A DNA stretch of 64,000 bases from a bacterium (GTDB lineage: Bacteria; Zhuqueibacterota; QNDG01; JAGLOF01). Every line of letters begins with the position of its first letter. Position 1 is the stretch's first letter. Below the pieces are notes generated by a model that saw nothing but the letters and a program-made list of their open reading frames with translations, had not been told where the DNA came from and made no database searches. The stretch is from positions 1 through 64,000 of the forward strand of contig JAGLOF010000068.1 of assembly GCA_023139105.1 (NCBI GenBank), in the 5' to 3' direction. The translations under genes and the position numbers were made by a program. Positions 51,208 to 60,783 of the stretch are shown piece by piece.

Positions 51208-52842
51208 CTAATCCTTGCGTCTCTCCAACGCCACATAAAACGATGGTAAGACAAGCAATGTCAATAACGTCGAAAATAGCAAACCGAACATAATAACGAC
51301 AGCCAGCGGCTTCTGAATCTCAGAACCTGTGGCATTCCGCAGAGCCAGTGGCATAAGACCGAACATAGTTGTCAAAGTAGTCATTAATACAGGACGCAAC
51401 TTGTTATTACCTGCCTTGATGGCTGCTTCAATAGGTTTCAGCCCTTTTTTGCGATAGTTATTCAGATGTGTCACCAGCACAATACCGTCCTGTACTGCAA
51501 TACCGATAAGTGCTATAAAACCGACAATAGACGGTACTGACAAAGTCAGCCCGGTAAAGAAAAGAATCAGCATACCACCGGCAAGAGCCAAAGGGATATT
51601 AATAAAAATCAATAGTGCATTGGAAAATGATTTAAAGCTCAGCACAAGAAGCGCAAATACAATGGCAATGGTTAAGAATACAACAACTACCAATTGACGC
51701 ATAGCCCTTATCTGATTCTCATAGGTTCCGCCAAATGTTATAAAATAACCATCCGGCATCTCCAGCTCAGTCAGCTTGGCTTTTATATCATTTACAACCG
51801 AGCCCATATCACGCTCTGCCGTATTGCATTGTACAACACCACGGCGCAAAGCGTTCTCCCGGCGGATCATGGCAGGTTTGGCATCTTCAATTATTTGAGC
51901 AACTTCAGATAGAGGGATACGATAGCCGGCCGGTGTCTCAATGAGTAGATTCTCAAGTGCATTAACATCTTTTCGATAGTCTTCTTTGTAGCGCACAAAG
52001 ATATCATAACGACGTTGTGTCTCGATTAATTCAGTAGCAACATCTCCGTTAAAAGCAATTTCCATCAGATGAGCAACTTCCTCAACATTCAGACCATACC
52101 TGGCCATTCGGGGACGATCCAATTTAACTTGAAGCTGCGGTACTCCCTGAATCTGTTCAACCTGTAGATCTGTAACTCCGGGAACGCTCTCCATCAAACC
52201 CTCAACCTGGGCGGCAAGCTGAGCTATTGTCTCCATATTCGCACCGAATATTTTCACTGCAATTGCCGAGCGTATTCCTGTGGCAATATGATTTATACGA
52301 TGCTGCAATGGCGCATTAATCTGAATATTTACACCGGGAATATTCTCAGTAACAGCTCTGATTTGAGCCTTTATCTCATCTATTGAAGCATGCCGTTTTT
52401 CTTTAGGAACAAGTACACAGTTGGAGTGAGTCAAGTTCACCGGTGCTGCATGTTCATCGGCACGGGCTTTACCTGTAACCCGTATAACACGCTGTACTTC
52501 ATCCAGCTGAGATACACGCTGTGCTACCAGTGAGGCTATTCGGCTGGATTCGGTAAGAGAAGTCTCCGGCGGCAAAAGAATATCAACCAAAAGTGAAGAC
52601 TCATCCATCTCAGGCATAAATTCAGAACCTGTAAGGAAATAGGAGGTCAAGCCAAGTCCAAAAACAATCGTACATATCCATATCATCTGCTTGGTGTGAC
52701 CAAGTGCATAAGCCAGAAGCGGCGCATAACCTCTCTGAATCAAGCTTAAAAATTTATTTTGTTCTATGCTACGCTTCTCTTTTTTAAAGAGGAAGGTGGC
52801 AAATACAGGAGTGATTGTAAGTGAGATAATTAATGAACCCAA
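51208..52842 (-). CDS. CzcA/CusA-type RND efflux pump, C-terminal fragment
   Basis: Frame of 544 residues beginning at LGSLIISLTITPVFATFLFKK, which is internal to an HAE1/heavy-metal RND pump (after TM6). It covers the second periplasmic porter domain (DSSLLVDILLPPETSLTESSRIA), MIRRENALRRGVVQCN and TM7-12 (AVQDGIVLVTHLNNYRKKGL, LRPVLMTTLTTMFGLMPLAL). It overlaps the upstream fragment by 13 bases in another frame; together they make one full-length pump interrupted by a frameshift. Its own start codon has no convincing ribosome binding site, so separate translation is doubtful. Confidence 0.8.
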   Translation of the reverse strand: MGSLIISLTITPVFATFLFKKEKRSIEQNKFLSLIQRGYAPLLAYALGHTKQMIWICTIVFGLGLTSYFLTGSEFMPEMDESSLLVDILLPPETSLTESSRIASLVAQRVSQLDEVQRVIRVTGKARADEHAAPVNLTHSNCVLVPKEKRHASIDEIKAQIRAVTENIPGVNIQINAPLQHRINHIATGIRSAIAVKIFGANMETIAQLAAQVEGLMESVPGVTDLQVEQIQGVPQLQVKLDRPRMARYGLNVEEVAHLMEIAFNGDVATELIETQRRYDIFVRYKEDYRKDVNALENLLIETPAGYRIPLSEVAQIIEDAKPAMIRRENALRRGVVQCNTAERDMGSVVNDIKAKLTELEMPDGYFITFGGTYENQIRAMRQLVVVVFLTIAIVFALLVLSFKSFSNALLIFINIPLALAGGMLILFFTGLTLSVPSIVGFIALIGIAVQDGIVLVTHLNNYRKKGLKPIEAAIKAGNNKLRPVLMTTLTTMFGLMPLALRNATGSEIQKPLAVVIMFGLLFSTLLTLLVLPSFYVALERRKD

Positions 52843-54251
52843 AACAGCTGCGGATACGGCAAAGTCAATGGAATGAACATGCGGCCTTCAATACCCTGTA
52901 GTGTAAAGATAGGGCCAAATACAGCCAGTAGAATAAGTATTGCAAAGAAAATAGGATGCCCTACTTCCCTGGCACCATTGGATACGGCCTGTTTAAAATC
53001 TTCTCCTTCATGAATATGCCGGAAAATATTTTCAGCCATAATAATTGATGAATCTACAATCATTCCCAGACCGATAGCCAATCCGCCCAGTGTCATTATG
53101 TTTATGGTTAAATTGAAAAAGCGGAAGAAGAAAAAGGCGAAAATAGCCGACAGGGGAATAGCCACTGCAACAACCAGTGTACTGCGTAAATTATTCAGGA
53201 AAAGATAAAGAATACCGATAACCAGAAATGCACCTATAAAAATTGCACTGGAAACATTACCAATTGATTTTTGAATCATATCAAGCTGATTATAAAAGAT
53301 GTCCATAGACGTATTGGCAGGAAGATCACCTTTGACCTCTTCCAATACCTCTTTAACACCGTTTATTGTCTTCATCACATTGGCATTGTACTGATTTTTG
53401 ACATTTACAACAATAACCTCTTCTCCGTTTGCACCGGCAGAACCACGCCGGACATATGCCCCTATCTCCACTTCAGCGACATCACCGATTGTTACAGGAA
53501 CTCCTTCAGTTGTTTTAAGCACAACTGCGGCAATATCTTCCAAAGACTGAATACGTCCAAGACCACGGATTATCTTCTCCTCAGAGCCAATTTCAATAAA
53601 ACCACCGGAAGAATTTAAATTATTATTCTTCAATGCATCAACTACATCTTGCCCCTGTAGACCATATTGAAGCAGACTGTGGGGATCAAGTAAAACATGA
53701 TACTGTTTCAAATATCCACCCAATGGAGTCACATTAGAGACACCCGGCACGGTCTGCAACCGCGGTTTAAGATACCACTCGGCAAAATCTCTCATTTCAA
53801 AAAGATCTCCGCCCTTGAGCGTAAATTCAACGGCATCAGCAAACATTGAAGAGATAGGACCGATAAACGGTTGTTCAATGCCTTCTGGCAGTGTAGGTGC
53901 AATCATTTGAAGTTTTTCTGTGACCAACTGCCTGGCAAAATAGATATCAGTACCATACTGAAATTCAATGGTTATCTTTGAAAGTCCCATGGTTGAATTG
54001 GAACGAACCCGTTTAACATAGGGCAAAGAATTAAAAGCCGTCTCCAGAGGAAATGTTACAAGTGTCTCAATATCCGCCGGCGGCATACCATGATTTTCAG
54101 TCATTACATTTACAACAGGTGCATTAAGATCAGGATAGACGTCAACAGGAAGATTGGTTACAGCCCTGATCCCCAAGCCTACAAGCAGTATGGCACCAAT
54201 AACCACAATGAGGCGGTTCTTTAATGCATAATCAATTAATTTATCAATCAT
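52830..54251 (-). CDS. CzcA/CusA-type RND efflux pump, N-terminal fragment
   Basis: 473 residues. Starts MIDKLIDYALKNRLIVVIGA and includes TM1, the first porter domain (NHGMPPADIETLVTFPLETA, LGGYLKQYHVLLDP) and TM2-6 with the heavy-metal family intramembrane Asp/Glu motif GLGMIVDSSIIMAEN. The last ~14 residues (LTLPYPQLFWVH) are out of frame; a one-base insertion near 52861-52863 restores FAVSAAVLGSLIIS and joins the next fragment. It begins 13 bases after the adaptor gene, in a CzcCBA order. Confidence 0.85.
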   Translation of the reverse strand: MIDKLIDYALKNRLIVVIGAILLVGLGIRAVTNLPVDVYPDLNAPVVNVMTENHGMPPADIETLVTFPLETAFNSLPYVKRVRSNSTMGLSKITIEFQYGTDIYFARQLVTEKLQMIAPTLPEGIEQPFIGPISSMFADAVEFTLKGGDLFEMRDFAEWYLKPRLQTVPGVSNVTPLGGYLKQYHVLLDPHSLLQYGLQGQDVVDALKNNNLNSSGGFIEIGSEEKIIRGLGRIQSLEDIAAVVLKTTEGVPVTIGDVAEVEIGAYVRRGSAGANGEEVIVVNVKNQYNANVMKTINGVKEVLEEVKGDLPANTSMDIFYNQLDMIQKSIGNVSSAIFIGAFLVIGILYLFLNNLRSTLVVAVAIPLSAIFAFFFFRFFNLTINIMTLGGLAIGLGMIVDSSIIMAENIFRHIHEGEDFKQAVSNGAREVGHPIFFAILILLAVFGPIFTLQGIEGRMFIPLTLPYPQLFWVH

Positions 54252-54264
54252 CAGTTACTCCACC

Positions 54265-55800
54265 TTAATGCACATGGCCGGCATGAGGATCAACCGAACC
54301 CATTTTAGCTTTTGACCGCAGTTGGTAATTCCCCAGGGTCACTACAATGGCACCTAGCTCAAGACCTTCCAGAATCTCCACCCAGTTGCCCGATATAAGA
54401 CCTGTCTTGACAATATGCCTGTGATAGGCATTACCTTCACGAACAAATACAACCTTTAACTGCTCATCTTCGATGACAGCAGAACGTGGAATTACTAATG
54501 CTCCGGTCTTTGTTCCTGTGACAATGTCTGTCGTAGCATACATGCCCGGTTTCAATTTTCTGTCAGCATTATTAAACTCAGCCAAAAGTTTAATTGTTTT
54601 GGTCGATTCATCCAGCGTATTTCCTACATGAAAAAGCTTTCCGGTAAAATACTCATCCGGATAAGCTGAAAGGCTGATATGAACCAATTGCCCAATCTCT
54701 ACATGTTTCAGATCTTTTTCAAATAAGTCAACTTCACACCAAACTGTCCGTGCATTGACTATTTCAAATAACACATGACCCGGATCAACTTTCTGTCCGA
54801 TAAAACCGTTACGCAAAGTAATTACACCGGAAATCGGAGCATGAATATGTGTCGTTGAACCTGCAGCCTCACTGTGGCCCGATGGAGGATTCTTTAACTC
54901 AGCTGTAGATACACCTACTGCCATCAAACGTTTTTCTGCATAGTTATAATTTACTTCAGCCAGAGTCAAGGCCGATTCTATTTCACGATATGCGCGTTCA
55001 GATATAACTTTTTCATCATACAAAGCTTTTTTTCGATTAAAATTTTGCCTGGTCAATGCAAGGTTTGCTCCTGCCTTGTCATAATCTGCCCTTAGCATTC
55101 CAATCTCAGGGCTGGAAATACAGGCCAGTTCCTGGCCTTTATATACCTTTTGCCCTATCTGTACAAATATACAGTTAATACTGCCGTCAATTAAAGGACT
55201 GACAATGGCCTTTTGATCAGGATGGGCTTTAATCTTACCAGGAAGCGTGATTACAGACTCTATCTCTTTACGAACGGCTTTATCCGTTTCAAGGCCAACC
55301 AGGCTTTCCCACATAGGATCCATCTCAATCATACCTCCAGCTCCATGGTCATGATCATCAACGACTGAAGCCTTAGGAGTCACATAACCGGCATCGGTCA
55401 TTCCCTGCATTGAAGAACTTTTATTCTTTTTTACCTGTTCCAAATCATCGTCATGCCCTTCACCGGCAGCGTGATTATGACCTGCATGATCATCATCATC
55501 CCCTTCAACAGCAGCATGATCGTGACCTGCATGATCATCATCATTCCCTTCAACGGCAGCATGATCGTGACCTGCATGATCATCATCATTCCCTTCAACA
55601 GCAGCATGATCGTGACCTGCATGATCATCATCATCCCCTTCAACAGCAGCATGATCGTGACCTGCATGATCATCATCATTCCCTTCAACGGCAGCGTGAT
55701 TGTGACCTACATGGCCGGAGTCATGATTCTTTGAAAGTCGAATAAAAAATGCAATAGCTACGAGTACTAATATAATTGCAATAGTGCGTAAATGTCTCAT
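54265..55800 (-). CDS. Metal-efflux periplasmic adaptor (CzcB/CusB-like) with His-rich repeat extension
   Basis: 511 residues. Membrane anchor about 5-22. Residues 30-119 are six 15-residue repeats, consensus HAGHDHAAVEGNDDD. Then the membrane-fusion core: DHDHGAGGMIEMDP, ITLPGKIKAHPDQKAIV, barrel-sandwich and hairpin (YKGQELACISSPEIGML, ALYDEKVISERAYREIE), beta-barrel and MP domains, ending GSVDPHAGHVH with another His tail. It connects the RND pump to the TolC-like channel; His/Asp repeats likely bind Zn, Co, Ni or Cu in the periplasm. It lies between tolC-like and pump genes, gaps of 15 and 13 bases. Confidence 0.92.
   Translation of the reverse strand: MRHLRTIAIILVLVAIAFFIRLSKNHDSGHVGHNHAAVEGNDDDHAGHDHAAVEGDDDDHAGHDHAAVEGNDDDHAGHDHAAVEGNDDDHAGHDHAAVEGDDDDHAGHNHAAGEGHDDDLEQVKKNKSSSMQGMTDAGYVTPKASVVDDHDHGAGGMIEMDPMWESLVGLETDKAVRKEIESVITLPGKIKAHPDQKAIVSPLIDGSINCIFVQIGQKVYKGQELACISSPEIGMLRADYDKAGANLALTRQNFNRKKALYDEKVISERAYREIESALTLAEVNYNYAEKRLMAVGVSTAELKNPPSGHSEAAGSTTHIHAPISGVITLRNGFIGQKVDPGHVLFEIVNARTVWCEVDLFEKDLKHVEIGQLVHISLSAYPDEYFTGKLFHVGNTLDESTKTIKLLAEFNNADRKLKPGMYATTDIVTGTKTGALVIPRSAVIEDEQLKVVFVREGNAYHRHIVKTGLISGNWVEILEGLELGAIVVTLGNYQLRSKAKMGSVDPHAGHVH
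55444..55713 (-). repeat. Six tandem 45-bp repeats encoding His/Asp-rich units
   Basis: In-frame tandem units of 45 bp; unit 2 to 5 are nearly identical at DNA level (TGATCATCATCATYCCCTTC on the plus strand recurs), unit 1 and 6 are diverged. Near-identity implies recent duplication and potential for copy-number change. Open frames in other registers on both strands are by-products. Confidence 0.93.
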
Positions 55801-55815
55801 GAGAAATCTCCCGAA

Positions 55816-57060
55816 TTACCAATTAAATAATGAAGTGCCAACAGCTACTTCCAACCTGGCTCTGGCCTGATAGACTGCCAACTGAGCCTGGATAAATTGA
55901 CCCTTTACTCTGGCCAGTGTATTAAAAGATTCAATCATTTCCAAATAGCCAGACTCACCAGCCTCATAAGATAGACGGGTGATCCGCGCCAGTTCTTCTG
56001 CCTCAGCCAGAGATTGAGCCTGAAAACACTGAGCCGTCTTCTCAGCTAATGTTAACCCCGAATATATCTTTTTAATATCAATTAATACTGATTGTTCTGT
56101 AGCAGTGTAGTCGTAATTACTGGCATTCAACCTGGCTTTTGCCGCTCTTATTTGAGTCTGTTCCTTAACAAAGAACCATATTGGAACAGTCATTCCAATC
56201 TCAAAACCACGATCATTGGCTAAATTTTCAAATTGAAATTTCCGCTGAAATGCTTTAATCGAGAATTCAGGTAATAAATCATGCCATGCCAATGCATATT
56301 CAGCCTTACTTACAGAGGTATTTGAGCGTTGTGTAAGAAATACAGGGTTAACGGCAAGGGCCTTAGCCCGTAATCGGTTATAATCAACGGTTGAAATTTC
56401 AGGATTTAACTCTCCTTTAACAATAATTTCTTTTTCAGAGGAACGCCCAAGAAGGACATTCAACTCTGCCTTTTGAATATGATATGTATTGGTAGCTGCC
56501 ATTAATGAATTTTGTGATTCTGTCAATAAGACTCGTGCACGGAGACTGTCAATAACAGATGTCTCACCTGATCTTACACGTATCCTTGATTTTTCCAGAT
56601 TGATTTCTGCCCATTTGAACATCTCTTCTTCAAGCTGCATCATTTTTTGTGTAGCAAGAACATTCATAAAAACTATCTTGACTCTGGCAAGAATATTATT
56701 CTCATTTTGTATATGTCTGGCCAGGGCCATTCTACTCAATGCACTGCCACGATTCCCCTCAAAAAAATATGCTGTGGGGAAACGAAACGATTGTACAATA
56801 CCAATCTTACGCTCACCCCATTGAGAGAGAGCCGTGCCCTCCTGTATTCCCTCTTTTTCCATAAATACTTCAGGATTTGCCGGAAGTATTGCCGACCATA
56901 GACTCAATCTTTCAGCCTTGGCGTATTCTGCGGACGATAATAGTTCAGGATTTTTTTCACGTGCCTCTTCCAGAGCATCAGCTATCGTTAACTGGGTCTG
57001 TGCACCCAACGGCCCGATAGCGAATACAAGGAATAACACATGCCAATACCATCTATGCAT
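55816..57060 (-). CDS. TolC-family outer-membrane efflux protein (CzcC/CusC-like)
   Basis: 414 residues. Signal peptide about 1-20 (cleaved near PLGAQ). Two outer-membrane efflux protein repeats with long coiled helices: LTIADALEEAREKNPELLSS, GETSVIDSLRARVLLTESQNSL, GESGYLEMIESFNTLARVKGQF. First gene of the CBA set, 15 bases before the adaptor gene. Forms the trimeric exit duct. Confidence 0.93.
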   Translation of the reverse strand: MHRWYWHVLFLVFAIGPLGAQTQLTIADALEEAREKNPELLSSAEYAKAERLSLWSAILPANPEVFMEKEGIQEGTALSQWGERKIGIVQSFRFPTAYFFEGNRGSALSRMALARHIQNENNILARVKIVFMNVLATQKMMQLEEEMFKWAEINLEKSRIRVRSGETSVIDSLRARVLLTESQNSLMAATNTYHIQKAELNVLLGRSSEKEIIVKGELNPEISTVDYNRLRAKALAVNPVFLTQRSNTSVSKAEYALAWHDLLPEFSIKAFQRKFQFENLANDRGFEIGMTVPIWFFVKEQTQIRAAKARLNASNYDYTATEQSVLIDIKKIYSGLTLAEKTAQCFQAQSLAEAEELARITRLSYEAGESGYLEMIESFNTLARVKGQFIQAQLAVYQARARLEVAVGTSLFNW

Positions 57061-57110
57061 GGTGTGCCTCCATAATATAAATCTAAAAAAAATAAGTGAT
57101 TAAATAATGG

Positions 57111-57494
57111 TTAGATTAGAACTTGAGGGGGTCTTTCCAGTTGCTGACTAAAACAGAATAGATAAATTGTAGTTGGAATATAAATCTGTTCCTGAAGTGG
57201 GATTTGTACGCAATGCTCACTGACAGAGATTTCACCGATAAAACCGCCCAGACAATTACAATGGGAGTGGAACTTATCAGCACGCTGTCCATCTGTTTCA
57301 TGATCGTGACCATGGCAGCAAGCTTGAGGAGCAATTACTTGATTAAATGAAATATCCGTAGCAATAGAACAATTATGACTTATTTTATCATGATTATGTG
57401 AATGTCCACAAAATCCAAGACCGGTCATAAGGAACTCTAAAATTAAGATGATTGCAATTACTTTTCTTAAGTATGTGCTATGATTATTTAACAA
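57111..57494 (-). CDS. Small exported His/Cys-rich protein
   Basis: 127 residues. One N-terminal hydrophobic stretch (VIAIILILEFLMTGLGF) acting as signal or anchor, then metal-ligand clusters CGHSHNHDKISHNC, CCHGHDHETDG and HSHCNC. Placed 50 bases upstream of the efflux operon on the same strand, it is probably a periplasmic metal-binding accessory or sensor; small proteins of this kind often precede czc/cus operons in Bacteroidetes. The first in-frame start is TTG at 57494 without a clear Shine-Dalgarno, so the exact start is uncertain. Family not recognised. Confidence 0.75.
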   Translation of the reverse strand: MLNNHSTYLRKVIAIILILEFLMTGLGFCGHSHNHDKISHNCSIATDISFNQVIAPQACCHGHDHETDGQRADKFHSHCNCLGGFIGEISVSEHCVQIPLQEQIYIPTTIYLFCFSQQLERPPQVLI

Positions 57495-57574
57495 ATCAAA
57501 TTCTATTTTTAATGCCTTTCAATTTAGATTGAGAGACAATGTAAACAAGAAAAATTGTATACGCAATTAAAATT

Positions 57575-58441
57575 TTAAAGATTCTGAACATGAAAAAAAA
57601 CACGCTCCCGCTTGTATGGTATATTGAGATAAGTATCTCTAAAGTTGAAAAAATCATATTTAAGGAAGCGTTTCAATTCATTTGGTAAATACTCCTCATG
57701 TTTCACCATAAATGGAAACAACTCATATTTGCCAGGTTCTATAAATCCCTGACGTATCGGTAAATCCAATCTCAATGTCAAAGTATCTTTTATAATAGTA
57801 AATACGTTCAATCCGATACCTGGTTTCATAAAAGGAATTACTTTTTTAGTATTGCCGGAGTGCTCCAGTATAAAGCCATTAAAAAGTTCTCTATGGTTTC
57901 CTACTGTAATGACCTTTACAGTATCACCATCTGCAGAGCTAAGTTTGATCACACTGTGCAAAGTATCATAAACATTATTAATTGTATCATTTGTAATTGT
58001 AATATGGACATTTAATTGTTTTTTTAAAGTATAGAGTCTTTTTAAATTACCTCCACGGCCTATTCCACCATGATTCGTTAGCACACAACCATCCTTGATA
58101 ACAACTCTTGCAGCAGCTAATTTATAATCACCCATAAAAAAATATAATAAAAACACACCATTTTCAGATAAGGACTGCATACTGCCGGAAGGTGGTAACT
58201 GCAGATAGAAAAAGCCTGTAGAATCCGTATAAGTTGAAACATTATATCCTTCCAGCCAGCAGAGAATTCCCGAAGAATCAGCTCCATAAGATAATTTAAC
58301 TACACCTTGTACCCATTGATTTGGAGCAGGCATTGTATTATCATCAAACAATGGATTACTCGTGCAATATAAAAGCAACCAAATAAGGACAAATAAAGGG
58401 AGTGTCTCTAATTTTAATACCCGCATATCATGAGCCTGCAT
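57575..58441 (-). CDS. Probable lipoprotein of unknown function
   Basis: 288 residues. Hydrophobic N-terminus (PLFVLIWLLLYCTSNPLF) with a lipobox-like Cys, though Tyr at -1 is atypical. The remainder is beta-rich with a carboxypeptidase-regulatory feel at 40-120 (GVVKLSYGADSSG, YTDSTGFFYLQLPPSG). No family recognised. Start could be ATG 58441 or ATG 58426. It lies 24 bases downstream of the TonB receptor on the same strand, so it may be its surface partner (inference). Confidence 0.7.
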   Translation of the reverse strand: MQAHDMRVLKLETLPLFVLIWLLLYCTSNPLFDDNTMPAPNQWVQGVVKLSYGADSSGILCWLEGYNVSTYTDSTGFFYLQLPPSGSMQSLSENGVFLLYFFMGDYKLAAARVVIKDGCVLTNHGGIGRGGNLKRLYTLKKQLNVHITITNDTINNVYDTLHSVIKLSSADGDTVKVITVGNHRELFNGFILEHSGNTKKVIPFMKPGIGLNVFTIIKDTLTLRLDLPIRQGFIEPGKYELFPFMVKHEEYLPNELKRFLKYDFFNFRDTYLNIPYKRERVFFHVQNL

Positions 58442-58465
58442 TTAAATGCAATTCAATTATCAGGT

Positions 58466-60703
58466 TCAATATTGAATCCCCAGAGATAAATTAAAACGCC
58501 GGTCTCTATAAGGCAATTCTGCCACAACTAATTCAGTGTCAAGAATATTTCTTGCACTTGCAGTGATTAATGTTTTGAAATTCATAAACTCAATAGTTTT
58601 TCCCATGAAAAAATCGCAATTTATGAATCCCGGCAGATCTAATTCTCCGAAGCCGCCATTGTAAAACCGTATCCAGCCAACCTGTTTTCCTTCACCGAAA
58701 AAATGTGCATGAGCCTGCCAGCCATTATGTGCATAAATGAAATCAACTGTTGCTTTTTGATCAAATTTAAAGGGAAATGCTGCCTTATCAGATACAGAAT
58801 ATTTTGCCACTCCTACTCCAAAGGTGAATTTCTTATTTAGTAAAAATATTTTGCCTGTTGCTTCAATGCCCATAATACTGGCTGTCCTGACATTATCATA
58901 GTATGCTACAGGAATTCCCGGCACAAAAAAGTATCTGAATTTATTTGTATAATAATTCTTGAAAAAATTACCGGATATCTGCCAACCCATAATATCGTCT
59001 ACACTAATCTGTCTGGTTACTTCAAATCCTAATTCAGTACTTTGACTTTTTTCAGGAAGTAAATACAAAGTTTTATTCTCAAAATATGAATGATTTTGCG
59101 GTCTGCTAACTTGCTGGATCAGAGAAGGAAATTTAATGCTGGAGCCATGATTCATGTAGGCATTAAACATGAGATCATCTTTCATGCCACTGAGATGAGC
59201 TGAAAATTTCAAGGTATTGATTGTATATTTTTTATCATCTGGCCACATTGGTGTCCATTCTGAATCCGCAATACTCAAATCATCAATTCTTGTATCATGA
59301 ACCCAGTCTCTTCTGAAACTTACATTATAATCGAAAGTTGAAAGATATTCATATCCTGTAGGAGCGTGGTACTTTGACACAACTGCAATGCCATGATGTA
59401 CTCTCTTTAAATTATATGGCACAGTCTGCAAGCGCAATAAATCAACTTTATTCTTCTCTTTATAGTCCAAATCAACATTCTCGAACTGATAGGCTAAAAT
59501 TGTTTCAAAACGGGAGATAGAAATAGGCTTTTCCATATTGTACTGTATTGTTTGGCTAGATAGTTTTCTGTATGGAATATAGGAGTTCAGACTATAATTT
59601 TGTATTTCATCCTGTCTCGTAATTGCTGCACTGGTCTCAAATTTTCCAATAAATGGCAGGTTAGCATTATACTGCCCCATCAACAATTGTGTATCCATAT
59701 CCAATGTTTCCGATAAACGCATATTTTCATAATCAAACATAGAGGCCATTCCTGAAAAACGTAAAATATTTTCACCTTTTCTATCAAGTCTTATTGATAA
59801 ATTACTTTGATAATGAGTCATAATATTTTTTAGAAATTCAGGTTTATCAACTACATTTTCATATTTTCTATTTGTTGCACCCTTTTTCATTGTCAAAGTT
59901 AAATCTACAGGTCCCATATTTTTGTAGGCCTGCAAAGTCCAATTCCCGGCATCATAAGAACCAACACTCTGTTTAAATTTTAAAAGATAATCACGTTTAT
60001 ACTGTGGAACAATATTAATTACACCTGCAAGGGCACCAGTGCCATAGAGGACTGTATTACTTCCTTTTATCACTTCCATCCGTGCCATTTCGTCAACATC
60101 AATAAGTGATAAATCAAAACGGCTATCATACAAACGGTTTAAACGTATATTATCATATAAAATAACTGTTTCATCAGCATTTCCACCACGTATAGAGACC
60201 TGCCTCTGGCCTGTATGTGATTCACTTACTTGAACACTATGATCGGTTTTTAGCATATCTGCCGCATCCGCATAACCTTTACCCTGAAATGTTCTTGCTT
60301 CAAGAATAGTAATTGCTTGAGGTAAATCTTGTTTCAATTTATTGTGTATCCCCTCAACCTCAATACGGATTCCCTGTAATGGTATAATCCGGGGCGTCAA
60401 ACCATATGTCTGATTTTTCTTCATAGAGCTTATTTCAATTTCAAGGCTTTCATATGCAATATGTTGTATTTTAACTTCATAATTTCTGTAGGCTATAGGA
60501 TATTGGAGTTTGAAATAACCACGCATATTTGTGATTGTTCCAATTTTAGTACCCATAATGGAGATCTGTACATCGTTCAAATATTCATGAGTATTTATAT
60601 CTTGTATGTAGCCGATAACCTCACGTTGCCGCACTTGTGCACTAATCGATGATGCTACAATGATTGACAAAATTAACATATATTGTAAAATTTTGCGAGT
60701 CAT
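58466..60703 (-). CDS. TonB-dependent receptor
   Basis: 745 residues from ATG 60703 (GGAG 9 bases upstream; gives signal peptide MTRKILQYMLILSIIVASS). The frame is open to 60826, but that extension overlaps the kinase gene and has no export signal. Residues ~25-110: carboxypeptidase-regulatory domain (EVIGYIQDINTHEYLNDVQI). Plug at ~125-250: AITILEARTFQGKGYADAAD, VSIRGGNADETVILYDNIRL, MEVIKGSNTVLYGTGALAG. Then the 22-strand barrel. Substrate unknown; position between metal efflux and a sensor kinase, with a small probable lipoprotein, suggests metal or metallophore uptake (inference). Confidence 0.93.
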   Translation of the reverse strand: MTRKILQYMLILSIIVASSISAQVRQREVIGYIQDINTHEYLNDVQISIMGTKIGTITNMRGYFKLQYPIAYRNYEVKIQHIAYESLEIEISSMKKNQTYGLTPRIIPLQGIRIEVEGIHNKLKQDLPQAITILEARTFQGKGYADAADMLKTDHSVQVSESHTGQRQVSIRGGNADETVILYDNIRLNRLYDSRFDLSLIDVDEMARMEVIKGSNTVLYGTGALAGVINIVPQYKRDYLLKFKQSVGSYDAGNWTLQAYKNMGPVDLTLTMKKGATNRKYENVVDKPEFLKNIMTHYQSNLSIRLDRKGENILRFSGMASMFDYENMRLSETLDMDTQLLMGQYNANLPFIGKFETSAAITRQDEIQNYSLNSYIPYRKLSSQTIQYNMEKPISISRFETILAYQFENVDLDYKEKNKVDLLRLQTVPYNLKRVHHGIAVVSKYHAPTGYEYLSTFDYNVSFRRDWVHDTRIDDLSIADSEWTPMWPDDKKYTINTLKFSAHLSGMKDDLMFNAYMNHGSSIKFPSLIQQVSRPQNHSYFENKTLYLLPEKSQSTELGFEVTRQISVDDIMGWQISGNFFKNYYTNKFRYFFVPGIPVAYYDNVRTASIMGIEATGKIFLLNKKFTFGVGVAKYSVSDKAAFPFKFDQKATVDFIYAHNGWQAHAHFFGEGKQVGWIRFYNGGFGELDLPGFINCDFFMGKTIEFMNFKTLITASARNILDTELVVAELPYRDRRFNLSLGIQY

Positions 60704-60783
60704 AATGTAAGTCTCCAAAAAAGGGAAGGGTTTAATAATAATACGAATAACATTTATATTTCCCTTTAAATAGAGCATTAGAA

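Larger units (their letters stand above)
51208..54251 (-). pseudogene. Frameshifted heavy-metal RND pump gene (czcA/cusA-like)
   Basis: The combined two frames span the ~1,015 residues expected for this family. The break lies in a short A run on the plus strand (AAA at 52861-52863; one more A restores the frame). It could be a true mutation, a programmed or phase-variable site, or an assembly error; flanking genes of the operon are intact, and both halves keep all motifs, which favours a recent event or error. Confidence 0.7.

Noticed and set aside
55410-55745. Open frames on both strands across the His repeats
   Set aside because: By-products of the 45-bp unit being divisible by three; the minus-strand adaptor frame has family motifs on both sides.
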